Assembly (NCBI GenBank): GCA_031255275.1
Contig: JAIRSV010000146.1
Location: 1 to 20,617, forward strand
DNA: 20,617 nt
Direction: 5' to 3'
Origin: Proteiniphilum sp.
GTDB lineage: Bacteria > Bacteroidota > Bacteroidia > Bacteroidales > Dysgonomonadaceae
The notes under the pieces were generated by a model. The model had not been told where the DNA came from. It did not search any database and saw only the letters and a program-made list of their open reading frames with translations. The first letter of the stretch is position 1. Each line of letters begins with the position of its first letter. Shown one piece after another: positions 7,573 to 15,500 of this stretch. The position numbers were made by a program, and so were the translations under genes.

Positions 7573-8013
7573 GTGACCGCCGGTTTTTCGTTTATGACCG
7601 CCGGTTTTTCGCTTATGACCGCCGGCTTTTTTAGCATGATCGGAGACTTTTCACTCATGATCGGAAACTTTCCACTCATGATCGGAAACTTTCCACTCAT
7701 GATCGGAAACTTTTCACGCATGACCGGAAACTTTGCACTCATGATCGGAAACTTTTCTATCATGATCGGAAACTTTTCTATCATGATCGGAAACTTTTCA
7801 CTCATGATCGGAGACTTTCCACTCATGATCGGAAACTTTTCTATCATGATCGGAAACTTTCTACTCATGATCGGAAACTTTTCACTCATAAACAAAAACC
7901 TTCCACTCATAAACAAAAACTTTTCGCTCATAAACAAAAACTTTTCGCTCATAAACAAAAACTTTTTTAGCATAAACAAAAACCGGTTACCCGTAAACAA
8001 AAACCTTTATCAC
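7573..8013. repeat. 21 x 21-bp tandem array in three zones
   Basis: Twenty-one consecutive 21-bp units run without a single insertion or deletion. Three units (7573-7635) carry the core GACCGCCGG followed by a T run. Twelve units (7636-7887) carry ATGATCGGAAACTTT or close variants. Six units (7888-8013) carry ATAAACAAAAAC followed by CTTTTCGCTC or variants. The 21-bp register holds across the zone borders. The array fills most of the gap between the kinase stop (8019) and nfo (start 7447). Long open frames exist on both strands (heptads near MIGNFSL on plus, MSEKFPI on minus), but neither has a ribosome binding site, and the plus frame runs into the kinase gene, so I call it non-coding. Confidence 0.92.
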
Positions 8014-8018
8014 CGGAT

Positions 8019-9788
8019 TTACTCTCCTGCCGGCGTCAGCCTCCCGGTTTTGGGGAAGGTCATCAGGAAGTGCAGCCCGCCTCCGGGACGGTTTCGGGCT
8101 ACTACGTTTCCGCGGTGAAACAGCACGGCATTCTTCACGATGGACAGACCCAGACCGGAACCGCCGGTCTTCCGCGTACGCCCCGCGTCAGCCCGGTAGA
8201 AGCGTTCGAAGAGGCGTACCAGATGTCTCTCTTCCACGCCCGTCCCGGTGTCATAAAATTCAAAGAAGAAGCTCTCCTCGCTCTCGCTGTAGCAGCGGAC
8301 GGTGATCTCGACGCCGGCGCCGGCGTGGATGATGGCGTTTTCGATCAGGTTCCGGAACAGGGAGTAGAGCAGCGTCCGGCTGCCGCTGATCACCACCCGG
8401 TCGCTCACCTCCACCGCAAAGCGGTCGTCGGTCTGTCGCAGCCGGTCGGCCAGGTCGTCGGCCAGCTCGTTGAGCAGGGATTTTATCCGTACCGGTTCCC
8501 GTTCAAAGCGGTCGGGCGCCTCCTCGATCTTCGTCAGCAGGCTGATGTCCTGAATCAGTTCCGAGAGGCGAACCGTCTGCGCGTATGCCCTGTCGAGAAA
8601 CCCGCGGTGGAGGGCGCTGAAGTCGCCCCGGTCGCGGCTGAGCACGGTCTCCAGATAGCCGCGGATGGTGGTCACGGGCGTACGCAGTTCGTGGGCGATG
8701 TTGTTGGTCATCTCCTGCTTGAGGAGGCGCATCTTTTCGGACTTGGTCACGTCGCTGACATAAAATTCAAAGCTGCCGTCTTCAAACAGGATGAGGCGCA
8801 CGGCAAACTGTCGGCCGCTCTTTGCGATCCGTTTCGTGAAGAGGCTTCCGGCCTCTGTCCGCGCGTCGATGAAGGTGACGAATTCCCTCAGTGCCGGGTC
8901 TTCAAAAAGCCGCCCCGTCTCCCGGGCGGGACTCTCGAGGATCACGTTCAGAAACTGCAGAAAGTGGGTGTTGGCATAGATCTCGCGACGGTCGGCCGAG
9001 AAGAGGGCGATCCCCTCTTCCGAGAGCTGAAAGTGCTGAAGCAGCTTTTCGCGCTCTGCGGCCAGCCGGCGACGGTTTTCCTGCAGCAGGTTATAATTCT
9101 CTACAATGCCGGCGCTCACGTCGCCCACCTCGTCGTCGGCAAAGGTGAAGCCGTCCGGAATTTCGGCCCCGCTTGCCATCTTCAGCGAAAACTCCCGAAG
9201 CGCCCTCAGCGACTGCGAAAACCGTCCGGAGAAGTAGCGCATCATCAGCACGCAGGCGGCGAAGAAGAGGAGGATGTAGCAAACCGAGGGGTTCCCCGAG
9301 TTGATGAACGTGCGCAGCTTTACGTCATACGGAATCGCCAGGCGGACGAAGTATCCCCGATCATACCGCCGGGCGTAGTAGAGGTATCTGACGCCGTCGC
9401 TGATCGACGGACGAATGTCTGTCCCCGTGCCGCAGGCGTCCGCCTTCCGTATTTCGGGACGCTCCAGGTGATTCTCCATCCCTTCGGCCTCCAGGCGGCT
9501 GTCATACAGCACCCGTCCCCCGCGGCCGATCACCGTGAAGCGTACCTCGGGCGACATGCAGCGTACCAGTCCGTCAAGCCCCTTCGGGTCACTCTCGAGG
9601 TCTGCCCCCTCGCCGTCCAGATAGCGGCAGACGATGTCGGCATTATTCCCGAGCGTACGCTCCAGTCCGCGCGAACGCTCCCGGCGGAATCGCTCCTGCT
9701 CAAACAGGATGATCCCTGCCGTAAACACGGCGACGATCACCGTGAAGGTGAACAGTATGCGCCACTTGAAAGATATTCTTCGTCTCAT
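8019..9788 (-). CDS. Membrane sensor histidine kinase, PhoR-like
   Basis: A 589-residue two-component kinase. TM1 is at about residues 10-29, followed by a periplasmic sensor loop of about 140 residues and TM2 at about 168-185. A HAMP-like linker follows, then a PAS-like domain (about 245-345). HisKA contains NNIAHELRTPVTT with phosphorylatable His366. The HATPase domain has the N box FRNLIENA (480-485), the G1 box DTGTGV (513-518), the F box LFERFYR (526-532) and the G2 box GGSGLGLSIV (542-551). All catalytic motifs are intact. The start lies 24 bp after the response regulator stop, so the pair is co-transcribed. The signal is unknown. The layout resembles PhoR, but no phosphate genes are nearby, so I give no symbol. 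Confidence 0.93.
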   Translation of the reverse strand: MRRRISFKWRILFTFTVIVAVFTAGIILFEQERFRRERSRGLERTLGNNADIVCRYLDGEGADLESDPKGLDGLVRCMSPEVRFTVIGRGGRVLYDSRLEAEGMENHLERPEIRKADACGTGTDIRPSISDGVRYLYYARRYDRGYFVRLAIPYDVKLRTFINSGNPSVCYILLFFAACVLMMRYFSGRFSQSLRALREFSLKMASGAEIPDGFTFADDEVGDVSAGIVENYNLLQENRRRLAAEREKLLQHFQLSEEGIALFSADRREIYANTHFLQFLNVILESPARETGRLFEDPALREFVTFIDARTEAGSLFTKRIAKSGRQFAVRLILFEDGSFEFYVSDVTKSEKMRLLKQEMTNNIAHELRTPVTTIRGYLETVLSRDRGDFSALHRGFLDRAYAQTVRLSELIQDISLLTKIEEAPDRFEREPVRIKSLLNELADDLADRLRQTDDRFAVEVSDRVVISGSRTLLYSLFRNLIENAIIHAGAGVEITVRCYSESEESFFFEFYDTGTGVEERHLVRLFERFYRADAGRTRKTGGSGLGLSIVKNAVLFHRGNVVARNRPGGGLHFLMTFPKTGRLTPAGE

Positions 9789-9812
9789 CCCTTCGATCGT
9801 TGAAAAATCGGG

Positions 9813-10523
9813 TCAGCCCCCCGTCACCTCCTCCGCGTCGACATGCAGGTAATAGCCGAATCCCGACCGGTTCACGATAATCCCGCCATAATCACCCAGC
9901 TTCTTCCTCAGACGCGTGATGTGCACATCTACCGTGCGGTCGAGCACAAACTCGCGGTCGCCCCACACACGGTGCAGTATCTCTGCCCGGGGCAGCATCT
10001 GCGGAGACGTCCGCGCCAGCAGCGAAAGGATTTCAAACTCCTTTCGCGTGAGCGACACCTCCACGCCGTCTACCCGCACGCGGCCGTCCGCCGGGTCGAT
10101 ACGCAGGCCACGGAAGCGCCACACCGTCGCGCCCTCGCCCTCGGCCGGCGCCCGCACGTGCAGCGTACGCTTCAGCAGCGCCCGCACGCGCACGAGCACC
10201 TCCTTCACCGAGAAGGGCTTCGACACATAGTCGTCACCCCCCAGCGAAAAACCCGTCAGCAGATCATCCTCCGCACTCCTCGCCGTCAGAAAAAGCACCG
10301 GCACAGGATTCCCCCCGCGCCGCAGCCTCTCCGCCAGCTCGAACCCCGAGATACCGCCCATCATCACATCGAGGATCACGAGCCGGTGTATGCCGGAGAT
10401 CATCCCCAGCGCCTCTTCGCCCGAGAAGGCCACATCCACGTCATAGCCCTCGCCCTCCAGATTGAAGCGGAGAATATCACAAATATCCCGCTCGTCGTCC
10501 ACCACTAAAATTCTGCCATCCAT
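9813..10523 (-). CDS. Response regulator, OmpR/PhoB family
   Basis: A 236-residue DNA-binding regulator. The receiver domain has the acidic pair Asp9-Asp10, phospho-acceptor Asp52 in VILDVMM, Thr80 in LFLTAR, and Lys102 in YVSKPF, all as expected. The C-terminal winged helix covers about 125-230, with LTRKEFEILSLLA, the recognition helix TVDVHITRLRKKLG, and the wing RSGFGYYL. An unusually clear Shine-Dalgarno sequence AAGGAGG lies about 10 nt before the ATG at 10523. It is the first gene of a two-gene operon with the kinase. The -7 box and the 11-bp-spaced direct repeat upstream suggest autoregulation. Confidence 0.95.
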   Translation of the reverse strand: MDGRILVVDDERDICDILRFNLEGEGYDVDVAFSGEEALGMISGIHRLVILDVMMGGISGFELAERLRRGGNPVPVLFLTARSAEDDLLTGFSLGGDDYVSKPFSVKEVLVRVRALLKRTLHVRAPAEGEGATVWRFRGLRIDPADGRVRVDGVEVSLTRKEFEILSLLARTSPQMLPRAEILHRVWGDREFVLDRTVDVHITRLRKKLGDYGGIIVNRSGFGYYLHVDAEEVTGG

Positions 10524-10532
10524 ATCCGTCAG

Positions 10533-10539
10533 CCTCCTT
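10533..10539 (-). promoter_or_regulatory. Strong Shine-Dalgarno for response regulator
   Basis: Minus strand AAGGAGG, about 10 nt upstream of the ATG at 10523. Such strong sites are uncommon in Bacteroidetes, and this one fixes the start. Confidence 0.6.
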
Positions 10540-10579
10540 TTTTATATCCTCCGCACCCATCCGCTTCGGATATTCCGCA

Positions 10580-10587
10580 CAAATGTA
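10580..10587 (-). promoter_or_regulatory. -7 box for the two-component operon
   Basis: Minus strand TACATTTG (TAnnTTTG), 56 bp upstream of the regulator start codon. Confidence 0.55.
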
Positions 10588-10597
10588 CAACACGGAT

Positions 10598-10613
10598 GTT
10601 ACAATCCGGTTAC
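10598..10613. promoter_or_regulatory. Candidate response-regulator binding repeat
   Basis: GTTAC occurs at 10598-10602 and again at 10609-10613, an 11-bp direct repeat just upstream of the regulator's -7 box. OmpR/PhoB-type regulators bind as tandem dimers to direct repeats with about 11-bp spacing, so this fits an autoregulatory site. Two short half-sites alone could be chance. Confidence 0.35.
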
Positions 10614-10669
10614 GAAAATGCTGCGAAAAATTTACAGTCACACCGCCGGCGCAACTCGCAAAATATTCG

Positions 10670-10677
10670 TACTTTTG
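10670..10677 (+). promoter_or_regulatory. -7 box for queC-queF
   Basis: TACTTTTG matches TAnnTTTG, 59 bp upstream of the queC ATG. I do not see a preQ1 riboswitch in the leader. Confidence 0.55.
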
Positions 10678-10736
10678 CCGCGAAAAGCAGCCGCTTTTCC
10701 GTGTAACTCAGACAACCACATAAAAAACAGAGAACA

Positions 10737-11411
10737 ATGAACGATTACAAAAAACAGGACGCCCTCCTCCTCTTCTCAGGCGGACAGGACTCCACCACCT
10801 GCCTCTACTGGGCAAAACAGCAATTCGCAAACCTCCACGCCCTCTGCATCGCCTACGGACAGCGCCATGCGCAGGAGGTGGAAAATGCACGGCGAATCGC
10901 GCAAACGGCCCGTATACCGTTCCGTCTGCTGCACGCAGACACCATCCCCCGGCTGGCGCCCAACTCTCTGACCGACGCCTCGCTGCCGGTGGACGACGAA
11001 ATCGCCCCCGGCACGTATCCCAACACCTTTGTCCCCGGCAGAAACCTGCTGTTCCTCACCTGCGCCGCCACCCTGGCCCGCGCGCAGGGAATCCGACACC
11101 TGGTCATCGGCGTCTCCGAGGCCGATTACAGCGGTTACCCCGACTGTCGCGAAGCCTTTATCCGTTCGGCCTGCACCACGCTCAGCCTGGCCATGGATCA
11201 CCCGTTCGAGATACACACGCCGCTCATGTGGCGCAGCAAGAAGGAGGTGTGGCAACTGGCCGACGAACTGGGCGTCTTCGACATCGTGCGGAACGAAACC
11301 CTCACCTGCTACAACGGCCTGCCCGCCGACGGCTGCGGTCACTGTCCCGCCTGTCGCCTGCGTCGCAGGGGGCTGCAGGAATACCTGGCCGAACGCTCAC
11401 TCCGCCCGTAA
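10737..11411 (+). CDS. queC: 7-cyano-7-deazaguanine synthase QueC
   Basis: A 224-residue cytosolic enzyme that converts 7-carboxy-7-deazaguanine to preQ0 with ATP and ammonia, in queuosine biosynthesis. The PP-loop ATP-binding motif LLFSGGQDSTTC lies at residues 11-22. The zinc site is Cys191, Cys200, Cys203 and Cys206 (CYNGLPADGCGHCPACR). Other family segments are IAYGQRHAQEV, TFVPGRNLLFL and GVSEADYSGYPDCR. The length is normal and the ATG at 10737 gives the P-loop at the expected distance. It is followed 64 bp later by queF on the same strand, so the two are probably co-transcribed. QueD and QueE are not in the window. Confidence 0.97.
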   Translation: MNDYKKQDALLLFSGGQDSTTCLYWAKQQFANLHALCIAYGQRHAQEVENARRIAQTARIPFRLLHADTIPRLAPNSLTDASLPVDDEIAPGTYPNTFVPGRNLLFLTCAATLARAQGIRHLVIGVSEADYSGYPDCREAFIRSACTTLSLAMDHPFEIHTPLMWRSKKEVWQLADELGVFDIVRNETLTCYNGLPADGCGHCPACRLRRRGLQEYLAERSLRP

Positions 11412-11423
11412 CCCCATCCCCCG

Positions 11424-11446
11424 TCCGCACCGGGACAGCGTGCGGA
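11424..11446 (+). other. Hairpin between queC and queF
   Basis: TCCGCAC (11424-11430) pairs with GTGCGGA (11440-11446) around a 9-nt loop, followed by an A-rich run. It is not a T-tailed terminator on the coding strand. It might modulate queF translation or mRNA processing, or be incidental. Confidence 0.3.
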
Positions 11447-11475
11447 AAAAAACAGAAAAAAAAGCAGGAAACATT

Positions 11476-11952
11476 ATGCAAGATCACCCACTGAGCCTCC
11501 TGGGCAACCGGACGGTATACCGGCAGGACTACGCGCCCGAAATACTGGAGGCGTTTGACAATAAACATCCGGAAAACGACTTTCGGGTCACACTTCACTG
11601 TCCCGAATTCACCAGCCTCTGCCCCGTCACAGGGCAGCCCGACTTTGCCGCCATACGCATCGACTACATCCCCGACGCCAGGATGGTGGAAAGCAAAAGC
11701 CTCAAGCTCTACCTCTTCAGCTTCCGCAACCACGGCGCCTTTCACGAAGACTGTATAAACATTATTATGAAAGACCTGATCCGGTTAATGGACCCCAGGT
11801 ATATCGAAGTAACCGGGCGGTTCACCCCCCGGGGCGGAATCAGCATCCACCCCTGCGCCCTCTACGGGCGTCCGGGGACGAAGTACGCGAAACTGGCCGA
11901 AGAACGTCTTCTCTCCGGTCACATCTCCGGGGCCGGCAGCGCCGGCTCGTAA
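11476..11952 (+). CDS. queF: preQ0 reductase QueF, unimodular type
   Basis: A 158-residue NADPH-dependent reductase that turns preQ0 into preQ1, the step after QueC. The catalytic thioimide Cys49 is in TSLCPVTGQPDFA with Asp56. The QueF motif ESKSLKLYLFSFRNHGAFHED begins at Glu72 and supplies His90 and Glu91. These equal Bacillus subtilis Cys55, Asp62, His96 and Glu97 with a constant offset of 6, so this is the short single-domain type. An AGGAAAC-like site precedes the ATG at 11476. The last residues (GHISGAGSAGS) look unconserved and lie in a 34-bp tail-to-tail overlap with the GH16-like gene. Confidence 0.97.
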   Translation: MQDHPLSLLGNRTVYRQDYAPEILEAFDNKHPENDFRVTLHCPEFTSLCPVTGQPDFAAIRIDYIPDARMVESKSLKLYLFSFRNHGAFHEDCINIIMKDLIRLMDPRYIEVTGRFTPRGGISIHPCALYGRPGTKYAKLAEERLLSGHISGAGSAGS

Positions 11953-12722
11953 TACCGCACCCAGTCAACAAACAGATTCGCCGGCAGCGCCGCCGGATCG
12001 GTATCCCGGTCGAGCCTGACGCCCAGAAAAAGGTCAAAATCCATATCGGCAAACGGGTACTGACCCGGTATATCAGTCAGTACGCGAGGATATTTTTTGG
12101 TACGGTTCCCGTCCACGAAAAAGACCAGACTGTCGGGATAAGTCTCCACGCCGTACACGTGATACTGATCGGGATTCACCCCGACCAGCGCCATGGACGG
12201 CGGATTGTCGGGCAATCCCCCCGTGGTGGTATACTCCGACGTGACCGACTGATACACAAAATCGTCACTGCCGTGCCGTTCCATCATACGGACGGACACG
12301 TTGCCTTCGGCCTCCGTCCGGGGCAGCAGCGCGATAAGCGGCACGGCGCCCGTCGCCGGAGTCACACACGCCCTCACCTCGATCCGGCACACCCTGTTCC
12401 GTTCCATCCCCGGCCGCGTGACGCCTCCCGTGAGGAACGGTACCGTTGCATGATCCCCCACATTCTCCACTCCCCGGAGAACAAGAAAACCGTCCTCCAG
12501 CACACAAAGCGCTCCGTTGTCACTCATATAGCGGTTCAGAGACTTCGTCCCCCTCGGCACCTTCGACCAGGCAGTCAAGCCGGCCTCTCCCTCAAAATTA
12601 TCCTCCCAGGTCAGCGTCCAGCCCTTCCGGAACTTATCCTCATCCGCCTTCCGCCCCGAGCAGGACGCCACACCCGCCGCCAACACAAGCGTTATCGCCG
12701 GAATTACAATACGTATCATCAT
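11919..12722 (-). CDS. GH16-like lipoprotein, probably catalytically inactive
   Basis: A 267-residue protein with a lipoprotein signal ending VASC (Cys21), so it is predicted to be membrane-anchored outside the cytoplasm. The rest follows the concanavalin-A-like fold of family 16 glycoside hydrolases in Bacteroidetes: GWTLTWEDNFEG, SKVPRGT, VPFLTGGV, QYHVYGVETYPDSLVFFVDG, PFADMDFDLFLGVRLD and the terminal FVDWVRYYEP. The catalytic motif that is normally ExDxxE (as in GGEIDIMER) reads SVRMME at 143-148. The nucleophile Glu is Ser143 and the helper Asp is Arg145, and only Glu148 remains. Nearby aromatic residues usual before that motif are also missing (LIALLP). I infer a carbohydrate-binding or structural role rather than hydrolysis. 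The start could also be the second Met codon (12719). Confidence 0.8.
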   Translation of the reverse strand: MMIRIVIPAITLVLAAGVASCSGRKADEDKFRKGWTLTWEDNFEGEAGLTAWSKVPRGTKSLNRYMSDNGALCVLEDGFLVLRGVENVGDHATVPFLTGGVTRPGMERNRVCRIEVRACVTPATGAVPLIALLPRTEAEGNVSVRMMERHGSDDFVYQSVTSEYTTTGGLPDNPPSMALVGVNPDQYHVYGVETYPDSLVFFVDGNRTKKYPRVLTDIPGQYPFADMDFDLFLGVRLDRDTDPAALPANLFVDWVRYYEPALPAPEM

Positions 12723-12754
12723 TTCTCTTATACTTTTTTTAAAATTTCAAGGCG

Positions 12755-12762
12755 CAAACATA
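12755..12762 (-). promoter_or_regulatory. -7 box for GH16-like gene
   Basis: Minus strand TATGTTTG (TAnnTTTG), 32 bp upstream of the start codon at 12722. Confidence 0.55.
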
Positions 12763-12937
12763 CACATAATCCTCCGCATAAAGTCCCGTCCCGTCGCCAT
12801 AATAACCGTTAATCATTCAAAACACCTGCAAACACCGCCCCGCTACCCTCCGGCACACAAAGACTTGCCGGACATATCCCCGTCCCGTCCCCCGCACATT
12901 ACACACCCGGACGGAATACATACTCCGACTTTTTTAC

Positions 12938-12945
12938 TACCTTTG
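12938..12945 (+). promoter_or_regulatory. -7 box for aminotransferase operon
   Basis: TACCTTTG matches TAnnTTTG, 65 bp upstream of the aminotransferase ATG at 13011. Confidence 0.55.
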
Positions 12946-13010
12946 CCCCCTGCCTGCCCATCGCAGGAAACAACAAAAACCCGAATAACGATTACATCAA
13001 CACAAGCACT

Positions 13011-14249
13011 ATGCCGCAAATATCCCGGCGGGGCGCGCAAATGCCCCCCTCCCCCATACGGAAACTGGCACCCCTCGCGGACGCCGCCAAAGCCGAAGGC
13101 ACAAAAGTATATCACCTCAACATAGGACAGCCCGACCTCCCCACCCCCCGTTCCGCCCTGGAGGCCATCCGCAGCATCGACCGCACCACGCTGGAATACA
13201 GCCCGAGCGACGGATACCGGTTTTACCGGGAAAACCTGACGAAATATTACAGGCAATTCCACATCGACCTTACGCCCGAAGAGATCATCATCACCGCCGG
13301 AGGGTCCGAAGCCGTACTCTACGCATTTATGGCCTGCCTCAATCCGAACGACGAAATCATAGTCCCCGAACCGGCCTACGCCAATTACATGGCATTCGCC
13401 ATTTCCGCCGGCGCCATCATCCGCACCGTCCCGTCCACCATAGAATCAGGCTTCGCCCTTCCCCCGATCGAGGCGTTCGAAAAGCTGATCAGCGACCGCA
13501 CCAAAGGAATCCTCATCTGCAACCCGAACAATCCCACGGGATACGTCTACACCCCCCGCGAGATGGAACAGATAAGACTGCTTGTGAAAAAATATGACCT
13601 CTACCTCTTTTCCGACGAAGTCTATCGCGAATTCATCTACAGCGACACACCCTATATCTCCGCCTGTCACCTGCCTGACGTGGAGTCCAATGTAGTGCTG
13701 ATCGACTCCGTATCCAAAAGATACAGCGAATGTGGCATCCGCATCGGCGCGCTCATCACCCGAAACCGCAAGGTACACGATACCGTCATGAAGTTCTGCC
13801 AGGCACGTCTCAGTCCGCCCCTCATCGGACAGATCGCCGCCAACGCTTCGCTGCAGGAAGAGGACGCATACATGCAGCGCAACTTCGACGAATACAGGAG
13901 TCGACGCGACTACCTCATCGAGCGGCTGAACAGGATTCCGGGCGTATATTCGCCCATGCCCCAGGGCGCCTTCTACACCCTGGCCAGGCTTCCGCTGGCC
14001 GACGCCGACGACTTCTGCACATGGTGTCTCTCCCACTTTCGGTATCAGGGACAGACCATCTTCATGGCGCCGGCCTCCGGCTTCTACGTCACGCCCGGGC
14101 TGGGCAGGAACGAAGTACGCATTGCTTACGTACTGAACAAAGACGACTTAAACAACGCGCTTACGGTGCTCGAAAAGGCACTGGAAGCCTATCCCCGAAT
14201 CACCGGCGAATATGAACACGGAACTTTTCATCGCGAAGCGGATCTATAA
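13011..14249 (+). CDS. PLP-dependent class I/II aminotransferase
   Basis: A 412-residue fold-type I aminotransferase. PLP-site elements are GGSEA (97-101), Asn174 in NPNNPTG (171-177), Asp202 and Tyr205 in FSDEVYREF, Schiff-base Lys236 in DSVSKRYSECGIRIG, and Arg244. A late RNEVRIAYV supplies the likely substrate carboxylate-binding Arg. It is most similar in style to aspartate/aromatic aminotransferase-like enzymes (MPxSPIRKLxPxADAAKxxGxxVYHLNIGQPD). The exact amino acid pair cannot be told from sequence. A start at Met11 (13041) is possible, but the family usually includes the residues from Met1. Its 3' end overlaps the next gene by 38 bp, indicating an operon and probable translational coupling. 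Confidence 0.93.
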   Translation: MPQISRRGAQMPPSPIRKLAPLADAAKAEGTKVYHLNIGQPDLPTPRSALEAIRSIDRTTLEYSPSDGYRFYRENLTKYYRQFHIDLTPEEIIITAGGSEAVLYAFMACLNPNDEIIVPEPAYANYMAFAISAGAIIRTVPSTIESGFALPPIEAFEKLISDRTKGILICNPNNPTGYVYTPREMEQIRLLVKKYDLYLFSDEVYREFIYSDTPYISACHLPDVESNVVLIDSVSKRYSECGIRIGALITRNRKVHDTVMKFCQARLSPPLIGQIAANASLQEEDAYMQRNFDEYRSRRDYLIERLNRIPGVYSPMPQGAFYTLARLPLADADDFCTWCLSHFRYQGQTIFMAPASGFYVTPGLGRNEVRIAYVLNKDDLNNALTVLEKALEAYPRITGEYEHGTFHREADL

Positions 14250-15468
14250 GGGCGACAAGAGGAACGGCAAACGCGTCTCATCGCCCGCCATCAGGATAGC
14301 CATCGCCGGCGTGGCGCTGGGGCTTGCCGTGATGATCATCTCCGTATGCATCATCGTAGGCTTCAAGAAAGAAATCCGCACGAAAGTGACAGGTTTCGAG
14401 TCTCATATCCGGATCACCGCCTTCGAGCACACATCCTCCTACGAACATACCCCCATCGTCTTCTCCGACACGCTTGCCGCCATGCTCGCCGCCAATCCGG
14501 AGATCCGTCACGTACAGAAATTCATCACGAAGCCGGGCATTATCAAGACCGACGACGATTTTATGGGCGTAGTGCTGAAAGGAACATCGGAAGAATTCGA
14601 CTGGGATTTCTTCGGAAAAAACATGCAGGAAGGAACCGTCATTCAGTCCGGCGACACGGCTGCGGGAAACCGGGCTATCATCTCGAAGGAGATCGCCGAC
14701 AGGCTGCGGCTGAAAACGGGCGACAGTTTTACCTGTTACTTCGTACAGGAACCGGTACGCGTCCGCCGGTTCGAGATTACGGGCATTTACAGCACCGGTT
14801 TCGAAAGTTACGACCACCTCTTTGTAATTGTCGAAAACGAAGTGCTTTCGACCCTCAACGGATGGGACGCCGACATGGTGAGCGGCATCGAAGTGTCAGT
14901 CCGCGATTACGGCAACCTGGACAGAATTGCGGAAATCGCACAGGATCTCTTTTTCGAAATGGCGTCTTACCGAGACCGGCTCGGCAACACCCTGTATGCC
15001 CGTTCCGTCAGAGACATCAACCCGATGATATTCAGCTGGCTCAACCTGCTCGACATGAACGTATGGGTCATTATCATCCTCATGACCGTAGTTTCGGGTT
15101 TCACCATGATCTCCGGTCTGCTCATTATCATCCTGGAGCGCACGAACATGATCGGTATGCTGAAATCAATGGGAGCAAGAGATTTCAGCATCCGCAAAAT
15201 CTTCCTGTACCTTTCCGCCTTCCTCATCGGACAGGGAATGTGCTGGGGAAATATCATCGCACTCGCCTTCTGTTTCATACAGGACAGGTATCAGCCGTTC
15301 AAGCTCGACCCCTCTACCTATTACCTCCCGGCCGTACCGGTGGATTTCAACCCCCTTTACATCGTGCTGCTCAACGTCGGGACGCTCACCGTTTCTCTGC
15401 TGATGATGACGGCGCCCTCCTGTCTGGTCGCCAGGATCACCCCCGCCAAATCCATCCGCTTCGAGTAG
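14212..15468 (+). CDS. FtsX/LolE-type ABC permease
   Basis: A 418-residue inner-membrane protein of the MacB/FtsX permease class. TM1 (about 27-51, IRIAIAGVALGLAVMIISVCIIVGF) is followed by a large periplasmic domain (about 52-280). Three C-terminal TM segments follow: VWVIIILMTVVSGFTMISGL near 285, one near 335-355, and one near 380-400, ending in the cytoplasmic tail ARITPAKSIRFE. This is the LolC/LolE layout, whose members extract lipoproteins from the inner membrane with a LolD-type ATPase. No ATPase is adjacent here, so the partner must be encoded elsewhere. The start ATG lies inside the aminotransferase gene in another frame. Convergent with the sigma factor gene, 32 bp away. Confidence 0.88.
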   Translation: MNTELFIAKRIYKGDKRNGKRVSSPAIRIAIAGVALGLAVMIISVCIIVGFKKEIRTKVTGFESHIRITAFEHTSSYEHTPIVFSDTLAAMLAANPEIRHVQKFITKPGIIKTDDDFMGVVLKGTSEEFDWDFFGKNMQEGTVIQSGDTAAGNRAIISKEIADRLRLKTGDSFTCYFVQEPVRVRRFEITGIYSTGFESYDHLFVIVENEVLSTLNGWDADMVSGIEVSVRDYGNLDRIAEIAQDLFFEMASYRDRLGNTLYARSVRDINPMIFSWLNLLDMNVWVIIILMTVVSGFTMISGLLIIILERTNMIGMLKSMGARDFSIRKIFLYLSAFLIGQGMCWGNIIALAFCFIQDRYQPFKLDPSTYYLPAVPVDFNPLYIVLLNVGTLTVSLLMMTAPSCLVARITPAKSIRFE

Positions 15469-15500
15469 CCCGCGCCGGCCTACGCACCCGTCATCGCGAC

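Noticed and set aside
7573..8013. CRISPR array
   Set aside because: The units are contiguous with no unique spacers, and no cas genes are nearby.
8070..9803. 577-residue open frame on the plus strand opposite the histidine kinase
   Set aside because: It mirrors the kinase codons, has no recognisable domain, and the kinase on the minus strand has all motifs intact.
10614..10736. preQ1 riboswitch in the queC leader
   Set aside because: I could not find the compact hairpin plus A-rich tail that defines the aptamer.
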